DNA from: Georgfuchsia sp049276455
Lineage (GTDB): Bacteria > Pseudomonadota > Gammaproteobacteria > Burkholderiales > Rhodocyclaceae
Assembly: GCA_049276455.1 (NCBI GenBank)
Contig: JBASWL010000024.1
Span: 1-64,000, forward strand
Direction: 5' to 3'
DNA length: 64,000 nucleotides
Below, piece by piece: positions 51,647 to 60,033 of this stretch. The notes under the pieces were generated by a model. The model worked only from the letters and a program-made list of their open reading frames with translations. It was not told the origin of the DNA and ran no database searches. The stretch's first letter is position 1; each line of letters begins with the position of its first letter. Position numbers and translations under genes: made by a program.

Positions 51647-52810
51647 ATGATCCATGAACTTCCCCTGGTGGCAATACCGGAGCAGGACGAGGCGCTGCGC
51701 CTCGAAGTGCGTGATTTTGCACGCCGTTATGTTGCCAATATGGCGCCCGATCTGCGTGCGCGTTCCTGGATGGGCTTCGATGCAGAGTTCAGTCACCAAC
51801 TGGCCGAACGCGGCTGGCTTGGCCTGACGCTGCCAAAGGAATACGGCGGAAAAGGACGCGGCCACTTCGCACGTTTTGTTGTCGTCGAAGAATTACTTGC
51901 GGCAGGTGCGCCGGTCACGGCCCACTGGATTGCTGACCGGCAAAGCGGCCCCTTGATTGCCAAATACGGCACCGAAGCGCAGAAGCAGTTCTATCTGCCA
52001 AAAATATGCAAGGCCGAGGCGTTCATCTGCATCGGGATGAGCGAACCGAATGCCGGCTCAGATCTGGCCAGCGTTGGCAGCAAGGCAGAGAAGACGCCGA
52101 CCGGCTGGAAATTGAACGGGCGCAAGATATGGACGACCAACGCGCACCGCTCGCACTACATCATCGCGCTGGTGCGTACCTCGGGTGTGCCTGCTGACCG
52201 GAACAAGGGGTTGTCGCAGCTGATCGTCGATCTCAAGCTGCCTGGCATCACGATACGGCCGATTATGGATCTGGCCGGTGACTCCCACTTCTCCGAAATC
52301 TTCTTTGACGATGTTGAACTGGCAGACGATGCACTGATCGGCAAGGAAGGTTGTGGCTGGGAGCAGGTCACTGCCGAACTGGCTTTCGAGCGTAGCGGTC
52401 CGGAGCGTTTGTATTCAAGCGTGGTGCTACTGGAGGAATGGCTTAACTACCTGCGCCGTAGCACTCAAGCAAAAACCCAACCCAGCACAACGAATATCGC
52501 CCTCCTCGGTCGTTTTGTTTCCCATCTGGCCGTGCTGCGCGAGATGTCGCTGTCGATCACCGAGAAGCTTTCCCGCGGCGAGAGTCCAGCCATCGAGGCA
52601 GCATTGGTAAAGGATCTCGGTACAGAACTGGAGCAAGCCATACCGACACTGATTGCCGATGCATTGGCGGAGACGCCGGACGATGATGTCGAGGCACCAC
52701 TTGCCAAGACACTGGCCTATGTCAGCCAGGTAGCGCCCACATTCTCGCTGCGTGGCGGTACCCGGGAAATCCTGCGCGGAATGATTGCCCGCGGTCTTGG
52801 CCTGCGTTAA
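51647..52810 (+). CDS. Acyl-CoA dehydrogenase, large subunit of a likely heteromer
   Basis: A 387-residue dehydrogenase: FAD-binding IGMSEPNAGSDLASVGSK and NGRKIWTTNAHRSHYIIALV, then the long C-terminal helices ending with SLRGGTREILRGMIARGLGL. The ATG at 51647 is selected; the upstream 48 bases overlap the terminator hairpin. It is followed by a second, shorter acyl-CoA dehydrogenase gene with an 17-bp gap. This pair matches the two-subunit (alpha2beta2) dehydrogenases known from steroid side-chain degradation, in which each subunit supplies part of one active site. Confidence 0.9.
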   Translation: MIHELPLVAIPEQDEALRLEVRDFARRYVANMAPDLRARSWMGFDAEFSHQLAERGWLGLTLPKEYGGKGRGHFARFVVVEELLAAGAPVTAHWIADRQSGPLIAKYGTEAQKQFYLPKICKAEAFICIGMSEPNAGSDLASVGSKAEKTPTGWKLNGRKIWTTNAHRSHYIIALVRTSGVPADRNKGLSQLIVDLKLPGITIRPIMDLAGDSHFSEIFFDDVELADDALIGKEGCGWEQVTAELAFERSGPERLYSSVVLLEEWLNYLRRSTQAKTQPSTTNIALLGRFVSHLAVLREMSLSITEKLSRGESPAIEAALVKDLGTELEQAIPTLIADALAETPDDDVEAPLAKTLAYVSQVAPTFSLRGGTREILRGMIARGLGLR

Positions 52811-52827
52811 AAGAACTGGAGCTTTCT

Positions 52828-53859
52828 ATGGTTGACAATTTGCTGGCCGATGCGCTGGAAGAATTCCTTGCCGGTTGCTGCACCCCGAAACGGGTGCGCG
52901 AAATCGAGGCCGAACCCTCTGGCGATGTAGCCCGCGCTTTATGGAATGAAGTACAGGATTCCGGCTTTGCCGACGCCCTGATCGCCGAAACCCAAGGCGG
53001 TGCCGGGCTTGGGCTCTCGGATGCAGCGCTGGTGGCAATGGCCTGTGGCAGACATGCAATGCCCCTGCCCATGGCATTGACGCTTCCGGTACGAGCTGCG
53101 CTGGCTAGTGTTGTCGAGGTTCCATCCGGGCCGACCACCATAGCGCAGCAAATGCATGCGATTCCTGACACCGGTCCCATCACATGCACGGCAGTTCCTT
53201 ATGGTCTCGCGGCAGACTGGGTGCTGTTGAGTTCCCCCTCGGCAGATTGGCTGCTGCCCACAGTCGGCGCAGTCCGGCAACCTTCCGGCGGCCAGGGCAG
53301 CGTTGCTGCCGATATTCGCTGGGAACGCATGCCCGAGAATGCTGTTGAGCTACCGCGTACTCAAGGTTCTGCCAATTGGCGCGCTACAGCTGCGGCATTT
53401 GTCGCTGCGCAAATGGCAGGCGCAATGGAACGTCTGCTCGAAATGACGATAAGCTACGCTAACGACCGTTCACAGTTCGGCAAGCCGATCAGCAAGTTAC
53501 AGGTGATCCAGCACCAGATCAGCGTCATGGCGGAGCAAACCTTCGCCACGCGCACTGCTGCGTTGATCGGTCTCTCTGGCACCGACGTTCAGGTTGATCC
53601 GTTGCGCGCCGCCATCGCCAAGTCGCGTGCAGGTGCCGCTGCCGTTACCGTTACTGCATCGAGCCACGCCGTGCATGGCGCCATCGGGGTGACTGAAGAA
53701 TTCGATCTCCAGCTATATACACGCCGACTGCACGAATGGCGTGGCCAGTACGGCGGCGAAACCTATTGGCATCAGGTATTGGGCAATGCGCTCATCGACG
53801 ATACCGTACCGCCGCTGGAATTCATCATGAAGCTGGCCGCTCCGGTCAGCACATCCTAA
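52828..53859 (+). CDS. Acyl-CoA dehydrogenase, small subunit of a likely heteromer
   Basis: A 343-residue, more divergent acyl-CoA dehydrogenase. The N-terminal helical part (DNLLADALEEFLAGCCTPKR) and the C-terminal four-helix part (ANDRSQFGKPISKLQVIQHQ, HAVHGAIGVTEEFDLQLYTR) are clear, whereas the middle beta domain is degenerate and lacks the TEPxxGSD FAD motif. Such small partners in heteromeric dehydrogenases keep only part of the FAD site. Gene order and spacing after 51647-52810 support co-translation and complex formation. Confidence 0.88.
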   Translation: MVDNLLADALEEFLAGCCTPKRVREIEAEPSGDVARALWNEVQDSGFADALIAETQGGAGLGLSDAALVAMACGRHAMPLPMALTLPVRAALASVVEVPSGPTTIAQQMHAIPDTGPITCTAVPYGLAADWVLLSSPSADWLLPTVGAVRQPSGGQGSVAADIRWERMPENAVELPRTQGSANWRATAAAFVAAQMAGAMERLLEMTISYANDRSQFGKPISKLQVIQHQISVMAEQTFATRTAALIGLSGTDVQVDPLRAAIAKSRAGAAAVTVTASSHAVHGAIGVTEEFDLQLYTRRLHEWRGQYGGETYWHQVLGNALIDDTVPPLEFIMKLAAPVSTS

Positions 53860-53879
53860 ACACTGTTTGAAAGACCACC

Positions 53880-54668
53880 ATGAACGTCCTCAAATACCAG
53901 CAAGATGGCAGCATCGTCACACTGACCCTGGATCACCCTGAGTCTCGCAATGCATTGACAGGCAATACGGCTGTCGATGAATTCGTCCAGGCCTGCGCCC
54001 GCATCAATGCCGATCTCAGCGTCAAGGTTGTTGTTCTGACGGGGGCCGGGAGCGTTTTCTCTTCGGGTGGCAATGTCAAGGACATGAAGCGTTTTGCTGA
54101 TCACTTGATTCCCCCGGCAGAGATTCGCGACTGGTACCAGACAGGAATTCAGCGACTGCCGCTGGCGCTATACAACCTCGATGTGCCGACGATCGCAGCT
54201 GTCAACGGCGCCGCGATCGGCGCAGGATGTGACCTCACCTGCATGTGTGATATACGCATCGCGTCCCAGACTGCAAAGTTCGCCGAGAGTTTCATCAAGG
54301 TTGGCCTCGTACCTGGGGATGGTGGTGCATGGTTGCTGCAACGTATTGTCGGTTCCTCCAAGGCAGCTGAAATGACCTTTACAGGCGATCTCATCGATGC
54401 CGAGGAAGCGCTGAAGTGTGGATTGGTGAGCCGTGTTGTACCATCCGAACAGTTGATGGAATCGGCTTATGATATGGCTCGGCGCATTGCCGCAAATCCG
54501 GGAGCGACCTTGCGACTGTCCAAGAAGCTGATGCGCGAATCGGGCCATCTGCGTCTGGATTCCCTGCTGGAAATGTCGGCAGGTTATCAGGCGGTGGCTC
54601 ACATGACACCGGGTCACTCAGAAGCTGTAAATGCCTTCATCGAAAAGCGACCGCCCAAGTTCGACTGA
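53880..54668 (+). CDS. Enoyl-CoA hydratase/isomerase family protein (crotonase fold)
   Basis: A 262-residue crotonase. Oxyanion-hole segments are GAGSVFSSGGNVKDMKRFAD and AAVNGAAIGAGCDLTCMCDI; the region that usually holds the catalytic Glu pair reads FAESFIKVGLVPGDGGAWLL, which differs from canonical hydratases (PEITLG/GAGG). It may therefore act as an isomerase, hydrolase or ring-cleaving enzyme rather than a plain hydratase. It follows the dehydrogenase pair with a 20-bp gap and precedes a CoA ligase. Confidence 0.88.
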   Translation: MNVLKYQQDGSIVTLTLDHPESRNALTGNTAVDEFVQACARINADLSVKVVVLTGAGSVFSSGGNVKDMKRFADHLIPPAEIRDWYQTGIQRLPLALYNLDVPTIAAVNGAAIGAGCDLTCMCDIRIASQTAKFAESFIKVGLVPGDGGAWLLQRIVGSSKAAEMTFTGDLIDAEEALKCGLVSRVVPSEQLMESAYDMARRIAANPGATLRLSKKLMRESGHLRLDSLLEMSAGYQAVAHMTPGHSEAVNAFIEKRPPKFD

Positions 54669-54736
54669 TTTATCCGGGCATAAATACAAATAATACTCAA
54701 CTAACGTGTAATGCAATTCCATCTTTGGAGACAGCC

Positions 54737-56380
54737 ATGGTTAATCCTAAAAAAGTCCCTCTTCCCCTAATACAAAAATTCAAAGATGAAGGGTATTGGG
54801 TAGGCAGGACCATTATTGATTTTCTCAATGAAACTGAAAAGATGCACCCGGATAAGACGGCGGTTATCTACAAAGATGAGTCATACACCTTTGCCGACTT
54901 CAAGCGCATTTCGCTGCATCTTGCGTCGCAGCTAAAGCAGGCCGGGATCGGGAAGGGCGATATCGTCTCTGTGCAGTTGCCCAACTGCCCGCAATTCATG
55001 TTCCTGCAGGTAGCACTCTCAGTAATTGGCGCCATCATTGCCCCGATCCATCTGGTGGCCAGAAAGCGGGATCTCTACTCCAATCTCAATTTCTGCGGTT
55101 CCAAAGCGTTAGTGTTCCAGTCTGAATATGGCAACCGCAATTACCTTGAGGAATATGCCGATATCCGCGAGAATGTTCCTTCACTGCAAAAACTCATCGT
55201 GCGCGGGGAACTTCCGGGCGGCAAAGTCCCTGCCGGCCATATAGCCTTCGACGACCTCACGACCAATAACCGTGGCAATGAAACTATCGTCCCCTGCACC
55301 GGACCTGACGATATCTTCTACCTCAACTTCACCTCCGGCACCGAAGGCGACCCCAAGGGATTTCTGCACACATTCAACACCATCACCTCATTTGTTTATC
55401 ACCTTGGCAACGACTGGAAGCTGTCGAACAAAGACTCCTTCCTGTCGCTGAGTCCGATGACCCACACCTTTGGTCATACCATCACCTATTACTGTGTCAT
55501 GCAGGGAGTCAAGGTCGTCCTCGTGGACAAATTTGAACCCGGCGAAGCGCTGAGAACAATCAAAGCTGAGAACGTAAACCTGATTCAAGGCACGCCGGCC
55601 CACATCTACGGCATTCTCGACCACGAAAATTTTGCCAGTTTCGACATCAAATCGCTTCGCATCGTCTTTGCTGGCGGGGCACTGGTGCCCAAGGAACTGC
55701 TGCTGAAAGTCAGAAAGTTGCTGGGCGCCGAAACGCTCAATGGCTACGGCATGGGCGAAGACCTGCTGCATACCGTCACCAGAGTGGATGACCCCGACTG
55801 GGCCAAGACCGAAACCGTCGGCAAAGCGTTTGGTGGTTCCGAGATAAAACTCTTCGATCCCACGCCCTCGGATGATGACAAGAACATCCTCATTGGCGAG
55901 ATCGGATATCGCGGCCCGTACCTGTTCATTGAATACTTCAAGAACCCGGCGCGCACTGACGATACCCGCGATGATGAAGGCTGGTTCCATACCGGCGATG
56001 TAGGTTATGTGGATGCGGAAGGCTACCTGCGGATCACGGGCCGGAAAAAAGACCTGATCAACCGCGGTGGCACCAAGATCTCTCCGGGCGAGATCGAAGG
56101 CATTCTCAAGTTTCATCCCAAGATACGCGACATCGCCATCGTCGCCATGCCGGATCGGGTCATGGGTGAACGGTGTTGTGCCTACGCGATTCTTCAGCCT
56201 GGCGCCGGCTCGCTCACCCTCGAAGAACTCGGCGCTTTCCTCAAGGAGCACGAAGTCACCCCTTACAAATGGCCAGAGCGGCTGGAAATTGCCACTGAGT
56301 TCCCGATGACGCCGACCGGGAAAGTACGCAAGGAAGAACTCAGAAAAATGTTGTTGGATAAACTGGCCAACGCAAACTAG
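54737..56380 (+). CDS. AMP-forming acyl-CoA synthetase
   Basis: A 547-residue ANL ligase: P-loop FYLNFTSGTEGDPKGFLHTF, NGYGMGEDLLHTVT, the hinge GWFHTGDVGYVDAEGYLRIT and RKKDLINRGGTKISPGEIEG, with the C-terminal Lys in TPTGKVRKEELRKM. The P-loop carries Glu-Gly-Asp in place of the usual Gly-x-x-Gly, a subgroup feature. The ATG at 54737 follows TGGAG at seven bases. It is the second CoA ligase of the island and may activate a later acid intermediate or a second substrate. Confidence 0.92.
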   Translation: MVNPKKVPLPLIQKFKDEGYWVGRTIIDFLNETEKMHPDKTAVIYKDESYTFADFKRISLHLASQLKQAGIGKGDIVSVQLPNCPQFMFLQVALSVIGAIIAPIHLVARKRDLYSNLNFCGSKALVFQSEYGNRNYLEEYADIRENVPSLQKLIVRGELPGGKVPAGHIAFDDLTTNNRGNETIVPCTGPDDIFYLNFTSGTEGDPKGFLHTFNTITSFVYHLGNDWKLSNKDSFLSLSPMTHTFGHTITYYCVMQGVKVVLVDKFEPGEALRTIKAENVNLIQGTPAHIYGILDHENFASFDIKSLRIVFAGGALVPKELLLKVRKLLGAETLNGYGMGEDLLHTVTRVDDPDWAKTETVGKAFGGSEIKLFDPTPSDDDKNILIGEIGYRGPYLFIEYFKNPARTDDTRDDEGWFHTGDVGYVDAEGYLRITGRKKDLINRGGTKISPGEIEGILKFHPKIRDIAIVAMPDRVMGERCCAYAILQPGAGSLTLEELGAFLKEHEVTPYKWPERLEIATEFPMTPTGKVRKEELRKMLLDKLANAN

Positions 56381-56475
56381 GACCAAACCAATCACACGAA
56401 ACAGCAAGCTTGCTTATTCTGATTAACACCCACCGATGATGCCGATTGCATAACAATCACTCGGAAGGAGACAAT

Positions 56476-57387
56476 ATGGAAGAAATAAGAGGAATTGACA
56501 TGATGAACTACCCGGATGCCGGGGGGTTTGACAAGGAGTTCATGTTTCAATTCAAAGAATACCAGGTGATGTGCTCGGGAACGTTCAAGACGGTCTTCAA
56601 GGGCCACATTCCGAACCGGGAAGAGTACAAGAAGATCCAGGATCAGGGCTTCATGAAGAAAAATGCCTCACCTGAAGCACTGGTTGCCGAAATGGATGCA
56701 GCAGGGTTTGACTATGTCGTTCTGAGCGACATGAAGATGTGGTCTCCCCGTTATCACCATCAGCTGATCTACGGCGCAGAAATGACGGTGGATATTCTTG
56801 GCGAAATCGTCACCCGCGGTAAAGGCCGCATCATCGGCGGAGCCGGCTATAACCCGTTCAGGATTTCCGAAAGCCTGAGAGACATCGAGCGGGGAGTAAA
56901 GGAATACGGCTTCAAGTACGCCTATATGCACCCCATTACCTTCGGCATTGCCCCCAACGACAAGAAATGCTACCCCCTGTATGGAAAATGCATGGATCTG
57001 GGGATATCCGTCGGGATGCAGGTTGGTCACTCTGCGGAGCCGCTGCCCAGTGAAGTTGGCCGCCCCATGTACGTCGATGAAGTAGCGATCGATTTCCCCG
57101 ACCTGAAAATCAATCTGTCACACACCGGCTATCCCTGGATAGACGAATGGTGCTCGATGTTATGGCGGCACAACAATGTCTACGGCGACATATCCGCCTA
57201 CAATCCTGCGCACTTGGAGCCGGCCACAATCGAATTCATCAAGAGCCGCGGGCAGGACAAGGTGATGTTCGGCACCAATGGCTACGGTCTCGACGGCATG
57301 AAAAAGGCCTTCCTGTCATTGGACATCAAGGACTCGATAAAGAAAAAAGTATTAAGGGACAACGCATTGGGGTTTCTGGGCCTTTAA
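56476..57387 (+). CDS. Amidohydrolase-2 family protein with atypical metal site
   Basis: A 303-residue TIM-barrel protein of the amidohydrolase-2 superfamily, as seen in GVKEYGFKYAYMHPITFGIA, VGMQVGHSAEPLPSEVG and INLSHTGYPWIDEWCSMLWR. The N-terminal metal motif (D-x-H-x-H) is replaced by GIDMMNYPDAGG, and the late GTDxP Asp is Asn in MFGTNGYGLDG. Two central His remain. A decarboxylase- or hydrolase-like role with a changed or absent metal is possible. The ATG at 56476 has GGAAGGAG upstream. It sits between a CoA ligase and the deazaflavin-type protein. Confidence 0.8.
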   Translation: MEEIRGIDMMNYPDAGGFDKEFMFQFKEYQVMCSGTFKTVFKGHIPNREEYKKIQDQGFMKKNASPEALVAEMDAAGFDYVVLSDMKMWSPRYHHQLIYGAEMTVDILGEIVTRGKGRIIGGAGYNPFRISESLRDIERGVKEYGFKYAYMHPITFGIAPNDKKCYPLYGKCMDLGISVGMQVGHSAEPLPSEVGRPMYVDEVAIDFPDLKINLSHTGYPWIDEWCSMLWRHNNVYGDISAYNPAHLEPATIEFIKSRGQDKVMFGTNGYGLDGMKKAFLSLDIKDSIKKKVLRDNALGFLGL

Positions 57388-57501
57388 CAGCGTAGCCATG
57401 GAAGTGAAAATTGCAAGCAGACATGCCTTAATCTGTTCATCAGTAGGATGACCAAAGCAGGCGTATTATTTGATTTTTCACAGTATCAATAAGAAAGGAA
57501 A

Positions 57502-58008
57502 ATGATGGAAGAGAAACAGGCAAAACCGATTCCAAAGCCGGATTTTTTGACCGACGAACTGTGGCAGTTGGTGCTGCAAACTCGTTCCAGGGCGGCCCAA
57601 AAAGCTGCGGGCCAAAAAGACGCCGAAGCCTATATTAAGACTGGCGGCAAGGGACAGCAATTCGACAGCTTGGGCGGCTCCCCCCTTGTGATTACAGCCA
57701 TAGGGCGCAAATCGGGAAAAGAAATTACGACGACGATTTTTTATATGCAGGATGGTGACAATTTCGTGGTTGTAGGTTCATGCGCCGGCCTGCCGGAGGA
57801 TCCACATTGGTGGAAGAATCTCCAAGCGAATCCGAACGGTTGGGTTCATATAGGCGACCGCCGTCTGGAAGTCACTGCGCGCAAGGCTAGTCCCGAAGAG
57901 CGAACACGGCTGTGGCCCCTGATAGAACAGAAATTTCCCTTGTGGGGACATTTCCAGAAGTACGTCGAACGTGAATTCCCGGTGGTTATTCTCACCCCGA
58001 GAGCTTGA
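57502..58008 (+). CDS. Deazaflavin-dependent nitroreductase (Ddn) family protein
   Basis: A 168-residue split-beta-barrel protein. SPLVITAIGRKSGKEITTTI, FYMQDGDNFVVVGSCAGLPE and DPHWWKNLQANPNGWVHIGD are the hallmark blocks of the Ddn/DUF385 family, which binds F420 in mycobacteria. A helical N-terminal extension (about 50 residues) precedes the barrel. It may reduce an enone or quinone-like intermediate. A betaproteobacterium would need F420, FMN or another cofactor; none of the F420 biosynthesis genes is in the window. AAGGAA precedes the ATG. Confidence 0.85.
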   Translation: MMEEKQAKPIPKPDFLTDELWQLVLQTRSRAAQKAAGQKDAEAYIKTGGKGQQFDSLGGSPLVITAIGRKSGKEITTTIFYMQDGDNFVVVGSCAGLPEDPHWWKNLQANPNGWVHIGDRRLEVTARKASPEERTRLWPLIEQKFPLWGHFQKYVEREFPVVILTPRA

Positions 58009-58032
58009 CTTGCTCCAGTTATTGCGAGTAAT

Positions 58033-58069
58033 GGGAAAGGCGACTATTTATCAGTTTGTCACCTTTCCC
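58033..58069. terminator. Inverted repeat after the Ddn-like gene
   Basis: GGGAAAGG (58033-58040) and CCTTTCCC (58062-58069) form an 8-bp stem with a 21-base loop, 25 bp after the stop. No T-tract follows directly. The remaining bases up to 58304 hold no gene; they presumably contain the promoter of the next operon. Confidence 0.4.
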
Positions 58070-58304
58070 GGTCTAAATTTATTCCAAAGTGTCTTCGGCT
58101 GACTGACAGCCAGGGAACTCTTCGATTTCTTCGTCTCAAATGGGTTTAAGAAGTCTGAAGATTAAAGCATTTGTCACGCCAGGTTTCTGCATATTACGGG
58201 TAGATATAATCGGGTTGCAGTGATGTGTCTTATAATTTAAGGCATTCGGTCATCACCAATTCTCCAACTGGCGGATGGTGACATTGGTATATAGGAGCAG
58301 CAAA

Positions 58305-59099
58305 ATGCAGGGCGCAGAAATGCAGGCAGTCATTGTTGAATGTCGTGATGGCGTAGGTTGGATAACGCTCAATCGGCCTGATGCAATCAACGCGATTAAC
58401 GACGAGATTCGTCAAAACTTGCCGCTTGCGCTGGAGTCGCTCGACAAGGATCCGGCAGTAAGCGTCATTGTGTTGACGGGCGCAGGCCAACGTGGTTTTT
58501 GCGCAGGCGCGGATATCAAGGAATTCAAGAAAGCCGAGTCTCTGGTGGAAACGCGCAACCGCATGGTGCGCTCAGCCTGGGTCGAGGCCATTGATCGTGT
58601 CGCCAAACCGATCATTGCCGCGATTCACGGGGTCTGCTACGGCGGCGGTTTTGAAATCGCGCTGGCCTGCGACATCCGGATCGCCTCGGCCGACGCGCGT
58701 TTCTCGCTTCCCGAAACCGGACTCGGTCTGATACCGGGCGCAGGCGGAACCCAGCGATTGCCAAGACTTATCGGACTCAGCCGGGCGCTTGACATGATGC
58801 TGCTCGGCGAGCGCATCGATGCACAGGAAGCCTTGCGCCTCGGTGTGATTACGCGCCTCGCACCTGATCATGGCGCACTTCTCGAACAGGCCCACGAGAT
58901 TGGCAAACGTATTTCGGCGCGTCCACCGCTGGCCAGCGCGTATGCCAAGGAAGCCGCGCGCAAGGGAATAGAGATGGAATTGCAGGCGGGGCTAAATCTG
59001 GAAAAGGAATTGTTCGTGCTGCTGCTTTCGACTCAGGATCGGCTTGAGGCGGCGGCGGCATTCAAGGAAAAGCGGGCGCCGGTATTTACTGGCAAGTGA
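58305..59099 (+). CDS. Enoyl-CoA hydratase
   Basis: A 264-residue crotonase with canonical features: oxyanion hole in GAGQRGFCAGADIKEFKKAE and IHGVCYGGGFEIALACDIRI, catalytic Glu in FSLPETGLGLIPGAGGTQRL. It starts at 58305 after GGAG; the longer frame from 58275 is not needed. It heads a compact five-gene beta-oxidation set (hydratase, 3-hydroxyacyl-CoA dehydrogenase, thiolase, acyl-CoA dehydrogenase, CoA transferase) with gaps of 12-48 bp. It hydrates a trans-2-enoyl-CoA. Confidence 0.94.
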   Translation: MQGAEMQAVIVECRDGVGWITLNRPDAINAINDEIRQNLPLALESLDKDPAVSVIVLTGAGQRGFCAGADIKEFKKAESLVETRNRMVRSAWVEAIDRVAKPIIAAIHGVCYGGGFEIALACDIRIASADARFSLPETGLGLIPGAGGTQRLPRLIGLSRALDMMLLGERIDAQEALRLGVITRLAPDHGALLEQAHEIGKRISARPPLASAYAKEAARKGIEMELQAGLNLEKELFVLLLSTQDRLEAAAAFKEKRAPVFTGK

Positions 59100-59123
59100 A
59101 TTTAAAGAGAAAAGGAAGAATCG

Positions 59124-60020
59124 ATGTCGGCTAATGAAAAAGTTGTTGTTGTGGGCGCTGGTCTCATGGGTGTCGGTATTGCGCATGCGTTTGCGGTCAA
59201 GGGACAGCCAATCGTGTTGGTGGATGTCAGCAAGGATGCGCTGGCCAAGGGTGTGGCGACTATCAGCAGCATCCTTCAACAAGGCGTGAAGCTGGGCAAA
59301 CTGAGCGAGGATGCAGCGAAGACTGCAACGGCAGCGCTGACCACGAATGAGAATCTCACGGAGGCCGCGCGCGGTGCCTCGCTGGTGGTGGAAACAGCCT
59401 CCGAGTCGATGGCAGTCAAGCTCGCCATCATGCGCGAGGTCGATGCGGTGCTTGCCGATGATGCAATTATTGCCACCAACACCTCTGCACTAAGTGTCAC
59501 CGAAATTGCTGCAGCAACAAAGCAGCCAGCTCGCGTAGGCGGAATGCACTTCTTCAATCCGGTGCAGAAGATGAAGCTGGTCGAAATCGTGCGGGGCATT
59601 GCCACCAGCGATGAAACCATTGCCCGAATTCGTGCCTGGTCTGACCTGATTGGCAAGACCTCAATTATCGTCAACGAAGCACCTGGCCTGACCACCAGCC
59701 GCATGTCGGCCATGGCTGGCAACGAGGCCATGTACATGCTGCAGGAAGGCACGGCGAGCGCGGAAGATATCGATACCGCGTTGCGTCTTGGCTTCAACCA
59801 TCCGATGGGGCCTCTGGAACTGGGCGACCTGACCGGTTGGGATACGCGCCTGGCCGTGTTGCAATTCCTGCATAGCACGCTCGGCGAAAAATTCCGCCCC
59901 TGCCCCCTCATCCTCAAGATGGTCAAGGCCGGCCATTACGGCCGCAAGACGGGCCGCGGCGTTTATGAATATGTCAATGGCGAACGCGTTCCGGGTTCGG
60001 GTTTGAAAATTGCTCGTTGA
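59124..60020 (+). CDS. 3-hydroxyacyl-CoA dehydrogenase
   Basis: A 298-residue NAD enzyme: Rossmann motif VVGAGLMGVGIAHAFAVKG, catalytic His in RVGGMHFFNPVQKMKLVEIV and the C-terminal dimer domain with LRLGFNHPMGPLELGDLTGW. It is of the single-domain PaaH/Hbd type and follows the hydratase by 24 bp. It oxidises the 3-hydroxyacyl-CoA made by the hydratase and hands the 3-ketoacyl-CoA to the thiolase downstream. Confidence 0.94.
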   Translation: MSANEKVVVVGAGLMGVGIAHAFAVKGQPIVLVDVSKDALAKGVATISSILQQGVKLGKLSEDAAKTATAALTTNENLTEAARGASLVVETASESMAVKLAIMREVDAVLADDAIIATNTSALSVTEIAAATKQPARVGGMHFFNPVQKMKLVEIVRGIATSDETIARIRAWSDLIGKTSIIVNEAPGLTTSRMSAMAGNEAMYMLQEGTASAEDIDTALRLGFNHPMGPLELGDLTGWDTRLAVLQFLHSTLGEKFRPCPLILKMVKAGHYGRKTGRGVYEYVNGERVPGSGLKIAR

Positions 60021-60033
60021 AAGGTGAAATGTC

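Noticed and set aside
55388..56407. 339-residue leftward frame opposite a CoA ligase
   Set aside because: The opposite strand has all ligase motifs; this frame has none.
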